64,000 nucleotides of DNA, from positions 1-64,000 of the forward strand of contig NZ_JOAI01000040.1 in assembly GCF_000717715.1 (NCBI RefSeq), given 5' to 3'. The DNA comes from Streptomyces sp. NRRL B-24484 (GTDB lineage: Bacteria; Actinomycetota; Actinomycetes; Streptomycetales; Streptomycetaceae). The position numbers and the translations under genes were made by a program. Each line of letters opens with the position of its first letter. The first letter of the stretch is position 1. The notes under the pieces were generated by a model. The model made no database searches. It saw only the letters and a program-made list of their open reading frames with translations, and had not been told where the DNA came from. Shown in pieces: positions 1-9,118 of the stretch.

Positions 1-408
1 CAGCCGGAAGTCCGGGCCGGGGGAGGGCACCGCGCCGGTGCGGCGGAGCACGGCGACGATGGAGACGCCGGTGGCCGTCCGCATCCTGGTGTCGCCGAGG
101 AGCCGGCCGTTCCAGTACGAGGTGCCGCCGAGCGGGATGCGCTCGGCGACCAGGCCGAGATCGGTGGTGTGCAGGACGCCGGGGCTGTGGTGAGCGGGCA
201 TCAGCGCGTCCACCAGGGCGGTCGACTCGTCCGCCGTCAGGTGCAGGGCCTGGGCGCAGGCGTCCGGGTCGTCGGCGCGGTAGACGTTGAGGCTGCGGGT
301 GCCGTCGCGGTGGGCGATGACGGAGAGGTGCCGGTGTTCTCGGGTGGTCAGGTCGTACTGGATGCCCACGCCGGGCAGGCTGGTCGTCCGGACTCGGGGA
401 ACGGGCAC
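1..408 (-). CDS. cation:proton antiporter regulatory subunit (partial, C-terminus outside window)
   Basis: The first 136 residues are visible and the reading frame runs off the left edge. The protein opens VPVPRVRTTSLPGVGIQYDL and later reads LGDTRMRTATGVSIVAVLRR before a GAVPSPGPDF segment. This is the usual layout of the small TrkA-C (RCK_C) proteins that regulate Streptomyces CPA2 antiporters: an N-terminal KefG/KhtT-like half, then a ligand-sensing TrkA-C half. The GTG at 408 is chosen because the conserved N-terminus begins there. By family it would sit on the cytoplasmic face of a K+/H+ or Na+/H+ antiporter, whose gene probably lies beyond the left edge. The CPA-type antiporter at 14634-15914 is too far away to be an operon partner. 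Confidence 0.85.
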   Translation of the reverse strand, partial: MPVPRVRTTSLPGVGIQYDLTTREHRHLSVIAHRDGTRSLNVYRADDPDACAQALHLTADESTALVDALMPAHHSPGVLHTTDLGLVAERIPLGGTSYWNGRLLGDTRMRTATGVSIVAVLRRTGAVPSPGPDFRL

Positions 409-1072
409 GGCGTCTGTCCTCTCGTCAGCGGATCCGGGCAGCGCGCAGGGCGGACTGCCGCGCGGCGCGCGGTGCCTGGATGCGGAATCGGCCGTCCTAT
501 AGTAATGAAAACGTAAAGCGCCTTGTCCTGCGGGCGTCGGCGCGTGGCCGCTCGGTGCCTGCCACGGGTGTCGGCGGGTGCGGAAACGAGGCCGGGGCCG
601 GAGTTTCGCTGCTCGGGCACGCGCCTGCGACCTGACCTGGTGCAGATGCTCGGTCGCGCGGGCGGCCCTGACTGTGTCGTCCCGGCCCTGCCGTCGCCCG
701 TGAACGCCAGGGCGCCGGGTCAGGCGCGCTGCCGGGTGCTGTCGTGGCGCAGCTGGTCGGTGTGCCGGGCGAGGCGGTCGGCCAGGGTGGGGTGACCGGC
801 GTGCAGGTGGGGGCGCAGGGCTTTGAGTGGAGGGAGGAGGTGGGATGCGTTGGCTGCGCCGTCCGGCACCCGCTGGTGGCGGAGGCGACGACACGTTGAT
901 TCAGGTTCTGCGCGGCTTTCGCACAGCGCGGCGGCGCACATCCGTGCCACTCGTTGCTGCTGCTCTGTTCGTGCGACGCGTCCGTGTCCGGCGCTTTGGG
1001 GAGCGCTGCACAGGGCATTGCTGGTGGGCCCGGCCCTGCGGCTGGTTCGCACACGCGGGTCCTTCCGGGCAC

Positions 1073-1106
1073 GGCCCGCTGCCCGCCCCTATTCGGGCAG
1101 CGGGCC
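1073..1106. terminator. hairpin, 13-bp perfect arms
   Basis: GGCCCGCTGCCCG (1073-1085) and its exact reverse complement (1094-1106) flank an 8-base loop. It lies downstream of the minus-strand protease gene ending at 1427. There is no T-run, which is usual for terminators in this GC range. Confidence 0.55.
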
Positions 1107-1155
1107 CCTCGACCGGCTCCTGCACGGCCCCGGCGTTGTCTGCGAGCGGACAGAG

Positions 1156-1188
1156 CCGGGCCGCCGGTCGTCTCGACCGGCGGCCCGG
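1156..1188. terminator. hairpin, 15-bp perfect arms
   Basis: CCGGGCCGCCGGTCG (1156-1170) pairs perfectly with 1174-1188 across a 3-base loop. It lies about 240 bases past the stop of the IetS-like protease on the minus strand and is the likely terminator of the ietA-ietS operon. It forms a tandem pair with the hairpin at 1073. Confidence 0.65.
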
Positions 1189-1426
1189 TGACCCACACCT
1201 CTGCTCACCTCCGACGTTAGGCGCCCCCGTGGCCAACGGCGACCCGGCCGGACCGCGTCCGGTGTTCTCACCAGAGCCCAGGCGGCAGGGAGGGGCTGTG
1301 CGCGGGACCGGGTCGGGGATCACCTTGGTACAACCGCTTCGAGGCTGCCCTGTTGTTCTGGGTATGTGGCCGGCCGACTGTGCGGTGGCGGCAGGCTGCC
1401 GTTCGCGGGGGCCCAAGCGGGCCGTG

Positions 1427-4060
1427 TTACCAGTCGATGGGCAGTTGGACGGACGCTCCGACGGAGGTCTGCGGCCTGGCGGCGAGGCCGGTGGGGATCG
1501 GGACGTCGAGCTTGAGGGCCGTGGGTGTGTAGAGGTCGGTGGTGACTTCCGGTGTGGCGAGGGAGATGAGCAGGGCGTAGGAGACCTTCCGGCCGATGCG
1601 GTCGGTGCGGTTGTGGTCCTTCCACCAGCCGCCGGCGGGGTAGACGGCGAGCATGCCGCTGCCGGCGAGGGTGGTGGCGTCGCCGCGCCAGACGTCGCTG
1701 TGCAGGGATCCGCGGTTGCGGTTGGTGGGGCCGACGACCCAGGCGTCGTCGGCCTCGAAATTCTTGATCTTGGTGATGCCGTCGTCTTCCGCCTCCGCGT
1801 TCTGCGCGATGCGGCGTTCGAACGCGGCCTGGGATTCGAGGGAGCTCTTCATGGCGAACCGGAGCCGGTGCGAGGGGTAGGTGTGCTGGCCCCGCACGCC
1901 CTTGCGTCCGGGGTTGGGCTCGATGAAGTAGGACAGGGTGACGCGCAGTTCGACGTCGGTGCCGCCGAGCTCGTCGAGCTGTTCGCGGGGCCAGGGGAGG
2001 GTGTGGAGTTTGAGCTCACCGAGGCGGGGGCCGTCGGGGTGGCGGTGGTAGGGGGTCAGCGTGTCCTGGATCATGAGGGTGACGGCGTTGGCCGCACTCG
2101 ACAGGACCCTCTCCTGTGTCGGCACGCCCCAGCCGTAGCGGCGCAGGACCTTCCGGGCGAAGTCGCCCGGCCCCATCCTGGGCCTCCCGCTCTTGGTGTA
2201 GACGCCCTGGAGCATGGGGGCGGTCCAGCGGGCCTCGTGGACGAGCAGGGCGCGGACGGCTTCGGGCCGCAGGGCCGGGTAGGCGGCGTGGGCCATGGCT
2301 GCCAGGTGGGCGGCCTGGGCGGTGGCGGCGCTGGTGGCGTTGGCGGTGGTGAGGGGCCGGTCGATGTGGATGCCGGTGGTGGTGAGGCCGACGATGTCGT
2401 GCTGGTGCCACTGGGTGTTGGTCTCGTCGACGAGGAGGTTGCCGCCCTCGAGGACGATGTCCGGCTTGACGGGCGTGGTCTCGGGCATGGACACGGAGGT
2501 GCGGCTGAAGGGCGACAGTTCGCCGGCCTGGGCGAGGGGGCGGTATCCGGCGAAGGAGGGGTCGTCGGGGACGGTGGTGAGGTCGGTGTAGGCGCCGACG
2601 GCGAGGATGTTCCACGCCTGGGCCGGGTCTTCGATCCGCGAGGTGTCGCACAGGTCGAGGTGGCCGGGGCTGCCGTCGGTCGCCCGCATCTCGTCGGGCA
2701 GGCGGTCGCGGATGTTTCCGACCGAGACGATGATCAGCCGGGAGGCGGTGGGGTCGGGGGCGCCGAGCAGCTCGATCCGGTCGTCGCGCACGGCCACGGA
2801 CGTGCCCGCGGCGAGGGCGTCGACGGTGGCGGACCACAGGGTCGCCGTTCCGTCGGTGCCGTTCTCCGGCCGCACCGACGGCTTGGTGACGGCCATCGAG
2901 AACACCCGCGCCCTCGGCTGCTCAACCGATCCGGTTTCGGCGACGGCCACCGCGTCGGCCGTGACCTCGCCGTACGTGCGCTGGCTGCCGGGAGTCTTGG
3001 TGGGCAGGAGCTTGACGGCTTCGATCCCGTGTGTGAGCTGCACGGGCTCGTTCGTTGCCAGCGCGGCGTCGAGGCCGTTGCCGTACAGGGCGAGGCCGGC
3101 CATTTCGGTGCCGTGCCCGCTGCGGTCGTCCGGGCCCTCCCCGGCCAGGGCGCTCTGGGCCCGGCCGGCGAGCGCGTCCTTCAGCAGGATGTGGCTCTGC
3201 CGGATGCCGGTGTCCAGGACGCACACCGTGGGTGATCCGGGGGGTGCCTGCTCAAGGCGGGCGGCGAGGTCCTCCACGAGCGGCATTTGCAGGGCGCGCT
3301 GGGTGGTGTGGATCTCTTCGGCGAAGCTGGGGCGTCTGATCTCGGCCGGGCAGTTGGTGGTCAGCAGGAGGCTGAGCCGGTCGCCGGGGGCCTCGACCTG
3401 GGCGACGTGGTAGCCGCCGACGGTGACGGCCCGGGGCGCGAGCTGCCAGCCCTGCTCCTCGGCGGTGGTGCGCAGGGCCTGGAGCTGGTCGTCGCTGCTG
3501 ATGGCGGGGTCGAACCACAGCTCCCACCACCTGGTCGCGGCCAGGTCCGGGAGTGGGGTCTCCTCCTGCCAGAGGTGTTCGAGGACCGCCCGCTGGATGC
3601 GTTCGATGTTGGCCACCGTGGCGGCCTGCTTCGGGTTCCCGCCGGGTGTGTCCTGGGTGAACTGGCTGATCTTGTTGGCGAAGGTCTGGACGCTGCCGTC
3701 CGGGATCCAGACCACGGCGTCCTGGGGGTGCCCGGGCGTGGCCGGCCGGGCGGACAGCAGGGTCAGGCCGGAGCTGTCGAGGGCCTTCAGGTTGAGGCCG
3801 TGGCCCTCGGCGGCTTCGACGGAGATCGCGAATCCGTCGGGCCGGTGCTCCTGCTCGATGTGGCGGCGGTCCTCGACGGCGTCCCGCTGGGCCTGTTGCA
3901 GACCGTCGAGGAGCCGGGTGACGTGGCTCTGGCGGTCCGCCGTTCTGTCGACCGGATCGTCGCCGCCACCGCCGCCGGCCCGTCTCTTGGCGGCCAGGGT
4001 GGCGGCGTTCCACGGGACGAGCAGGTGAGGGGTGAACCTCGGCGGGGCCGGGTCAGGCAT
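1427..4060 (-). CDS. ietS: S8 (subtilisin-like) serine protease, IetS-like
   Basis: This 877-residue protein has a central S8 catalytic domain. The catalytic Asp is in VLDTG (about D283), His in SGHGTEMAG (about H316), the oxyanion-hole Asn in VSVGNIRD (about N449), and Ser in NATSAATAQAA (about S577). Roughly 270 residues precede the domain and 280 follow it, far longer than secreted subtilisins. No signal peptide is visible, so it is probably cytoplasmic. The start codon overlaps the stop of the upstream AAA+ ATPase by 8 bases (ATGCCTGA), which implies translational coupling. A cytoplasmic subtilase paired with an AAA+ ATPase is the composition of the IetAS system, first described on a Ti plasmid and later as an anti-phage system. 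The protease call is secure. The defence role rests on the pairing. Confidence 0.85.
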   Translation of the reverse strand: MPDPAPPRFTPHLLVPWNAATLAAKRRAGGGGGDDPVDRTADRQSHVTRLLDGLQQAQRDAVEDRRHIEQEHRPDGFAISVEAAEGHGLNLKALDSSGLTLLSARPATPGHPQDAVVWIPDGSVQTFANKISQFTQDTPGGNPKQAATVANIERIQRAVLEHLWQEETPLPDLAATRWWELWFDPAISSDDQLQALRTTAEEQGWQLAPRAVTVGGYHVAQVEAPGDRLSLLLTTNCPAEIRRPSFAEEIHTTQRALQMPLVEDLAARLEQAPPGSPTVCVLDTGIRQSHILLKDALAGRAQSALAGEGPDDRSGHGTEMAGLALYGNGLDAALATNEPVQLTHGIEAVKLLPTKTPGSQRTYGEVTADAVAVAETGSVEQPRARVFSMAVTKPSVRPENGTDGTATLWSATVDALAAGTSVAVRDDRIELLGAPDPTASRLIIVSVGNIRDRLPDEMRATDGSPGHLDLCDTSRIEDPAQAWNILAVGAYTDLTTVPDDPSFAGYRPLAQAGELSPFSRTSVSMPETTPVKPDIVLEGGNLLVDETNTQWHQHDIVGLTTTGIHIDRPLTTANATSAATAQAAHLAAMAHAAYPALRPEAVRALLVHEARWTAPMLQGVYTKSGRPRMGPGDFARKVLRRYGWGVPTQERVLSSAANAVTLMIQDTLTPYHRHPDGPRLGELKLHTLPWPREQLDELGGTDVELRVTLSYFIEPNPGRKGVRGQHTYPSHRLRFAMKSSLESQAAFERRIAQNAEAEDDGITKIKNFEADDAWVVGPTNRNRGSLHSDVWRGDATTLAGSGMLAVYPAGGWWKDHNRTDRIGRKVSYALLISLATPEVTTDLYTPTALKLDVPIPTGLAARPQTSVGASVQLPIDW

Positions 4061-5030
4061 GGCGCAGCGCGTGCCGCTCGTCCAGGGCGTCGATGAGTAG
4101 GCGTTCGTCGATCATGTCGTCCCCTCCGAGGATGGCGCGTTTGGCGGCCGACTCCGCTGCCTTGACCAGCTCTGCGTGGCTGAGCTGGTCGACCTTGCCG
4201 GTGAGGTCGGCCCACCGGACTGCTGCGGTGTTCATACCGGTGAGCCTTCGCTGCAAAACCTCGATCGCCTGGTCCGGGGAGGGGGGTTGGTAGCGGACGA
4301 CGAGGTCGAAGCGGCGGAAGAGGGCGCGGTCGAGGAGGTGGCGGTGGTTGGTGGCGGCGATGACGAGGCTTTCGGAGGGGGCTTCGTCGAGGAAGAGGAG
4401 GAAGGAGTTGAGGATGCGGCGGGCTTCGCCGACGTCGTTGCCGGCGGTTCGTTCGGCGCCGAGGGCGTCGAACTCGTCGAAGAGGTAGACGGCGCGGGTC
4501 TCGGCGGCTGCTTCGAAGATCAGGCGCAGTTTGGAGGCGGTTTCGCCCATGAAGCGGCTGATCAGCCCGTCGAGGCGGATGGTGAACAGCGGCAGGGACA
4601 GTTCCTTGGCCAGGGCGGCGGCGGTCATGCTCTTGCCGGTGCCCGGTGGGCCGGACAGCAGGATGCGGTGGACGGGGGTGAAGCCGAACTGTTCCAGGCG
4701 GGCGCGCTGGCGCTGCTCGTGGATGACCTTGTCGAGGCTGGCGCGGACGTCCTCGGCGAGGGTCATGTCGTCCAGGCGGACATCCGAGTAGCCGGCGGTG
4801 AGAAGGCTGGCGAGTTCGCCCCGGGGCTGGACGACCGGGATCGGGCCGGTGCGGGGGATCTTCTGGGCTCGGGCGGAGTCGATGAGCTCGCGGATCTCGA
4901 CGGCGAGTTTGCTGTGGCCCTGGCGGGCGGACTTCGCGGCGACCTGCAGAGCGACGCTGTAGAAGAGGTCGTCGTCGCCTTCGGCGTGCGCGGTCAGGAG
5001 CGCCTTGAGGTGGTCAGCCGTGGCAGCCAC
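4053..5030 (-). CDS. ietA: AAA+ ATPase, IetA-like
   Basis: This 325-residue protein has one AAA+ module: Walker A GPPGTGKS (about 127-134), Walker B YLFDEFD (about 182-188), a sensor-1 Asn in AATNH, and an arginine-finger segment RALFRRFD. The N-terminal 100 residues are helical and charged. The frame stays open upstream to 5219, but the protein-like composition begins at the GTG at 5030, which follows a GAAGGGGTGTGAGG ribosome-binding stretch. It is the first gene of the operon and its stop overlaps the protease start. In this family the ATPase probably controls or delivers substrates to the subtilase. Confidence 0.85.
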   Translation of the reverse strand: MAATADHLKALLTAHAEGDDDLFYSVALQVAAKSARQGHSKLAVEIRELIDSARAQKIPRTGPIPVVQPRGELASLLTAGYSDVRLDDMTLAEDVRASLDKVIHEQRQRARLEQFGFTPVHRILLSGPPGTGKSMTAAALAKELSLPLFTIRLDGLISRFMGETASKLRLIFEAAAETRAVYLFDEFDALGAERTAGNDVGEARRILNSFLLFLDEAPSESLVIAATNHRHLLDRALFRRFDLVVRYQPPSPDQAIEVLQRRLTGMNTAAVRWADLTGKVDQLSHAELVKAAESAAKRAILGGDDMIDERLLIDALDERHALRHA

Positions 5031-5684
5031 ACACCTCACACCCCTTCGTTGGAGACCGGACCGGCCCGCCACTCTAACGAGCGCGTTGGGCCATCGATAC
5101 CCAGATCGCAGTGATTCAGCGCCGCGTCCATCGTACGGCGGCCGCCCAAACCCGCCAGCAGCGGGCCAGGGCTGCGATGCCTGCACCTGGCGGATCGTAT
5201 GGCGCAGCGCGCGCCGCATGCGGAGCGATCGCCACCACGAGACGCCGCGAACAGGCTCTCGAGCGCTTCCCTGCTGGATTGGAGGATTCTGCAGCGGTCG
5301 GTGGTGATCGTCACACCCTGACGAGCGTCTGCCTGGCGTGCCGGGGCGCGGTGGGGGCGCGCCCCGGCACCGTACGGGCGGCCGGACACTGCTCGACCCG
5401 GCCGCTCCGGGGGAGCATGGCTACCCGGCAGGGCAGTTCGCGAACCCGGCTCCGGTGGGCGCAGCCCGGGTACAGGCCGCAGGACTCGTAAGCCGGCGCC
5501 GGAAGGACGTTGCTGATGCCGAGGCCCTGGCCGGTGGCCGGTCGCGTTGCGAGTTGCTCACCGTTATCGCCTCCCAACTCCGTAGGCCAACGCCGCTGTT
5601 CGCACGGGACTCTGCCGGATCGAAGTCCTCATGCACGTCTGTTCGCGCTACCGTGGCCCTTCGGACTGAAGGGGAGGGGCCGCG
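5031..5684. other. non-coding gap carrying dispersed repeat copy 1
   Basis: No convincing gene lies in these 654 bases. Bases 5338-5446 are one copy of a 109-base element found inverted at 43996-44101 (listed separately). The rest carries only the upstream regions of ietA (leftward) and of the small membrane protein at 5685 (rightward). Confidence 0.5.
5338..5446 (+). repeat. dispersed element, copy 1, with internal hairpin
   Basis: This stretch matches the reverse complement of 43996-44101 at well over 80% identity with small indels. It opens with a perfect hairpin: GTGCCGGGGCGCG (5338-5350), a 7-base loop, then its complement (5358-5370). The shared block continues through CACTGCTCGACCCGGCC and ATGGCTACCCGGC to TTCGCGAACC. 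The copies are in opposite orientation, and neither is inside a recognisable gene. Confidence 0.75.
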
Positions 5685-5897
5685 ATGTTCGGGTTGGCAC
5701 GGCTTATGGTCAGGTACATCCGGTACTTCCCGCACATGCTCGTCATCGTGGGTTGTCTCACGGCAGGTTCTATGGTGAACACCGACGATCCGGCGGCCAG
5801 CTTCCCGGACATTCTCACGCCGATCGCTGTGGTCGCCCTGGGCGTCGTCCTTGCTTTCGTCTTCCCTCCGGACGGCAGGCGCCGGCGGCGGCGCTGA
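5685..5897 (+). CDS. small membrane protein, unknown function
   Basis: This 70-residue protein has two hydrophobic stretches, about residues 14-30 (around MLVIVGCLTAGSM) and 43-60 (around IAVVALGVVLAFVF), and an arginine-rich C-terminus (GRRRRRR) that should face the cytoplasm. A GGGGAGGGG ribosome-binding site sits about 6 bases before the ATG. I do not recognise the family. It stands alone between non-coding DNA and the ASCH gene. Confidence 0.6.
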   Translation: MFGLARLMVRYIRYFPHMLVIVGCLTAGSMVNTDDPAASFPDILTPIAVVALGVVLAFVFPPDGRRRRRR

Positions 5898-6013
5898 GCG
5901 GCGGTTCCCGTGGCACGTTCAGGGCGCGGCGTGGACGGTGCTTGCTGTGGGCGCCCGGAGCGGGCGCAGCGGTGGGCCTTGATCGATGCGGCCGGGCTTC
6001 GTACCCTCGCTCG

Positions 6014-6445
6014 GTGGGACACGACGACCTTCCGCCTCTTGAGCTCGCCTTCCCCGGTCCGGAACGTGACCGTGGTGTGGCGGCGATTCTGAGTGGTGAG
6101 AAGACCTCGCTCACGGGTCTCCTGGAAATCTACGAGCATGCGGGGGAGGCAGTGCCGACGGCCGGTCAGCGATTCTCGGTGCTTGATTCCGAAGGTCGTC
6201 ACGCCGTCACGATCGAGCTTGTCGAGGTGCGTGTTGTTCCCCTGAAGGAGATCGACGACGACTTCGCGCGAGCCGAGGGACGCGGCTACTTGGGCGTGGC
6301 CGAGTGGCGGACGGCGCACGAAGAGTTCTTCCGGAGCGATGGTGTGAGCGAGTACCTGGGACGCACCCCGGTCATTGATGACGACACTCTTGTCGTTGCG
6401 GAACGCTTCCGAGTGGTCGAGCCGGGCGCCCCGGACAGTCCGTGA
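6014..6445 (+). CDS. ASCH-domain protein
   Basis: This 143-residue protein is almost entirely an ASCH domain. The family signature near the N-terminus is ILSGEKTSLTGLLEIYEHAG, followed by RFSVLDSEGRHAVTIELVEV and DDDFARAEGRGYLGVAEWR. ASCH folds resemble PUA RNA-binding domains, and some members are N4-acetylcytidine amidohydrolases. The specific substrate here is unknown. The GTG at 6014 gives the usual family length but has no clear ribosome-binding site, so an upstream GTG near 5971 is possible. Confidence 0.8.
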   Translation: MGHDDLPPLELAFPGPERDRGVAAILSGEKTSLTGLLEIYEHAGEAVPTAGQRFSVLDSEGRHAVTIELVEVRVVPLKEIDDDFARAEGRGYLGVAEWRTAHEEFFRSDGVSEYLGRTPVIDDDTLVVAERFRVVEPGAPDSP

Positions 6446-6640
6446 CCCGCTTGCGACTCGATGGACGTTGCGGGCCCCGGCGGCGTGGTGGTGCGCGCGG
6501 GCGGTCGTGGAGTCCACGCTGACATTCCACGTGGTCAGGCCCTTCGCATCGTTCTCGGCCTGCAGGTGCTCGAAGATCCGCTTCCATGTGCCGTCGCGCT
6601 GCCACCGCCGAAGTGGTTGTAGGGCCGATTCCGCGGCCCG
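6443..6640 (-). pseudogene. IS5-family transposase remnant
   Basis: Read on the minus strand, the segment encodes RWQRDGTWKRIFEHLQAEND followed by KGLTTWNVSVDSTTARAHHH and AAGARNV. These match the region around the first catalytic Asp (DST) of Streptomyces IS5-family transposases. The frame then runs into unrelated sequence and has no start, so only about 65 codons survive. Terminal inverted repeats were not found. Bases 6641-6959 beyond it hold no gene, though degenerate upstream transposase codons may extend to about 6760. Confidence 0.7.
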
Positions 6641-6959
6641 CTCTTCGGGGAGCTCCCGGCGCGGGGCACCAGTCTTGGACTGCCACCGTCACCGTAGGCC
6701 GCCGATCAGCTGCCTGCGGGTCGCGTCGGCAGCCGTCCTGCGGTGTCGGCGACATCCTGGCCGGACCCGCTGATGCCGCCGGGGGTCGCCCGAAGGCCGG
6801 CTGCAGGAATGAGCGTCACTACCGCCTCCGGCAGCGCGAACACCGGTGACACCACCTGCAGCTGGAATCACCACAGTCGACGGCATCCCGTCCGTCATCA
6901 GGTTCTGCGACCGTCTGCCGGCCTGTTCGAGCGGAAGCGCGGCGCCCCCGGTTTCCGGG

Positions 6960-9113
6960 TCACGTTCCGGGTTGTGGCCGGGTGGTGCGCAGGACGAGCA
7001 GGGCGATGTCGTCGGTGGGCGGGGTGGTCCGCGTGGCGTACTGCAGGACGCTGTCGGTGAGGGTGTCGAGGTCGGGTTCGTGGTGGTGCGTCAGGTGGAT
7101 TGCGAGGTCGGCGAGGGCGTCGTCGATGTCGGTGCCGGGGGTTTCGACGAGTCCGTCGGTGTAGAGGGCCAGGAGCGTGCCGGGAGGCAGGGGGATCTCG
7201 GTGGTGGGGTAGTCGGCGGTGGTTTCGATGCCGAGCAGCAGCCCGGGCGGGAGCCGGGGGATTTCGGTGTGGCCGTCGGGGTGGCGCAGCAGGGGTGGGG
7301 GGTGGCCGGCGGTGGCGAGGTGGGCGCGGTGGTGGGTGAGGTCGAGGTGGGCGATGAGGCAGCTGGTGAACAGGCCGGGGTCGAGGTCGGCGAGGAGGCG
7401 GTTGGTGGCGGCGAGGATGTGGCCGGGGGGTGTGCCGGCGGTGGCGTGGGCGTGGACGGCGGTGCGGACTTGGCCCATGAGGGCGGCGGCGGTGGTGTTG
7501 TGGCCCTGGACGTCGCCGATGACGGCGGTGGCGGTGGTGGGGCCGGTGCGGATCAGGTCGTAGAAGTCGCCGCCGATGTCCAGGCCGTGTTCGGCGGGGC
7601 GGTAGCGGGCCACGACCTGCAGGCCGGGGACGGGCGGCAGGGTGTGGGGCAGCAGGCCGGTCTGCAGGGTACGGGCCAGGCTGCGGGTGGTGTCGTAGAG
7701 GCGGGCGCGGTCCAGGGCCTGGGCGACCAGTCCGGCCAGTGAGGTGAGCAGGGCGCGTTCGGCGGGCGGGAAGGGCCGGGGCCGGTCGTAGGAGAGGATC
7801 AGGGCGCCCACGGCGTGGTCGGATGCGGTCAGGGGGAGGAAGGCCCAGGCGTTGCGGCCGGGATAGCGGGGGGATGTGGGGTAGGTGCGCTGCAGGTCGG
7901 CGGGGGTGGCGAAGAAGGCCGCGGTGCCGGTGGTCAGCGCGCGGGCGGCCGGGGTGCGGGTGTCGGCCAGGGGCGTGCCGTCGAAGCGGTCGATGAACTC
8001 GGCAGGGTAGCCGCGATGGCCGACGATCCGCAGCCGGCCTTCCTCCGCGGTCAGCACCGCCATGCCCTGGGGTCCGAAGGAGGGAACGATCTGGTCGGCG
8101 GCCAGCGCGGCCACCTCGCGCATGCCGGCGGCCTGGGCGAGGGCCGCGGCCAGGTGGGTGAGGTGGTAGAGCCCCATCGCCCCGACCTGCTCGGCAGCCG
8201 GCTGCTGCCCCGGCGCGGTGGTGGAGGGTCGTGCCGTGGCGGGGGTGATGTGGACGCTGATGCCGTGGTCGCCGGGGTAGAGCTCGAAGAACAGCCAGCT
8301 GTCCGGGGGGCGCAGGGCGGTGAAGGAGGCGGGCTGGCGGGTGATGACCGCGGCCCGGTAGCGGTCTTCGAAGACGGGGTCGTACAGCCACAGCAGCGCC
8401 TCCCACGGGCGCCGGCCCACCAAGGTCGCGGCACCGACGTCCAGCAGGTCGGCGGCTGCGGGGTTGATGAAGGTGGTCCTCCCGTCCAGGTCCAGGGCGC
8501 AGCAGCCCGTGGGGAGGCGTTCGGTGAAGTCGAGGGCGGCCTGGGCCCGGACGGGGTCGGTTTCGTGCCGGCGTGGCGGGGTCAGCACGCGTGGCTCGTC
8601 GGCGGGCAGCAGGGGGCGGCCGCCGACTGCCGCATGTTCCAGGTGCAAGGCGGCGCGGCGGCAGGAGGCAGTGATCGCCTCGCGCTCCTGGGGGCTGAGC
8701 TGTGGCGGGTGCCAGATCGGCCACAGCAGCACGATCCCGCCCCAGGCGGCGTGCTCGCCGGCGAGCGGGGCGGCGGCCAGCATGAAGTCGTACGGCAAAA
8801 CGATGCCCAGGTTGGGATAGCGGCGGGCCATCTCCTCCTGGCTGCCCAACCAGACCAGGCGGCGCTCCCTGATGGCGTCCGCCACCGGAATCGACGCGTC
8901 CGGCGGGATGCGCTCCCACGGCGCGGCGATCTGCCGGGACACGCCGGAGACCACGGCCAGGCGCAGCACCTGCTCGCCCGGCGCGGAGAGGTAGACCATG
9001 CCGACCGAGGCCCCGGTGCCCTGCACCACCTCGGCCAGGACCGCATCCAGCAGCCCCGGACCGGAGCTCGCGGGAGCGGCTGAGGGGTCGCCGGGGCGGG
9101 TGGGCGGATGCAT
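6960..9113 (-). CDS. SpoIIE-family protein phosphatase with PAS and GAF sensors
   Basis: This is a 717-residue multidomain regulator. A GAF-like N-terminal part (about 1-170) is followed by a PAS domain (about 195-300, around CALDLDGRTTFINPAAADLL), a second GAF domain (about 330-490) and a C-terminal PP2C/SpoIIE phosphatase (about 505-715). The phosphatase retains the metal-binding motifs GLDIGGDFYD, VIGDVQGHN, LATAGHPPP and ALYTDGLVE. By family it dephosphorylates a STAS anti-anti-sigma protein in a partner-switching cascade. The STAS genes at 16528 and 31361 are possible clients. The ATG at 9113 is used, but the GTG at 9122 overlaps the upstream stop as GTGA and may be the true, coupled start. 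Confidence 0.9.
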   Translation of the reverse strand: MHPPTRPGDPSAAPASSGPGLLDAVLAEVVQGTGASVGMVYLSAPGEQVLRLAVVSGVSRQIAAPWERIPPDASIPVADAIRERRLVWLGSQEEMARRYPNLGIVLPYDFMLAAAPLAGEHAAWGGIVLLWPIWHPPQLSPQEREAITASCRRAALHLEHAAVGGRPLLPADEPRVLTPPRRHETDPVRAQAALDFTERLPTGCCALDLDGRTTFINPAAADLLDVGAATLVGRRPWEALLWLYDPVFEDRYRAAVITRQPASFTALRPPDSWLFFELYPGDHGISVHITPATARPSTTAPGQQPAAEQVGAMGLYHLTHLAAALAQAAGMREVAALAADQIVPSFGPQGMAVLTAEEGRLRIVGHRGYPAEFIDRFDGTPLADTRTPAARALTTGTAAFFATPADLQRTYPTSPRYPGRNAWAFLPLTASDHAVGALILSYDRPRPFPPAERALLTSLAGLVAQALDRARLYDTTRSLARTLQTGLLPHTLPPVPGLQVVARYRPAEHGLDIGGDFYDLIRTGPTTATAVIGDVQGHNTTAAALMGQVRTAVHAHATAGTPPGHILAATNRLLADLDPGLFTSCLIAHLDLTHHRAHLATAGHPPPLLRHPDGHTEIPRLPPGLLLGIETTADYPTTEIPLPPGTLLALYTDGLVETPGTDIDDALADLAIHLTHHHEPDLDTLTDSVLQYATRTTPPTDDIALLVLRTTRPQPGT

Positions 9114-9118
9114 GGACG

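Larger units (their letters stand above)
409..1426. other. 1-kb non-coding gap with two strong hairpins
   Basis: I find no open frame here with a convincing start and protein-like composition. The gap contains two perfect inverted repeats (1073-1106 and 1156-1188), listed separately. On the minus strand, frame ending at 720, about 35 residues look protein-like (LKALRPHLHAGHPTLADRLA), but no coding sequence continues upstream. It may be a gene relic. Confidence 0.5.

Noticed and set aside
720..840. Short protein-like segment (LKALRPHLHAGHPTLADRLA) on the minus strand
   Set aside because: Only about 35 codons look coding, with no start, ribosome-binding site or upstream continuation. At most it is a relic, so I did not annotate it as a gene.
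827..3235. Very long plus-strand open frames opposite the IetS-like protease (for example 827-3235)
   Set aside because: Gly/Val/Asp-rich low-complexity translation with no domain, lying antisense to a gene with intact S8 motifs. It is a by-product of high GC3 content.
6443..6640. Intact insertion sequence
   Set aside because: Only about 65 transposase codons remain, without start, catalytic triad or visible terminal inverted repeats.
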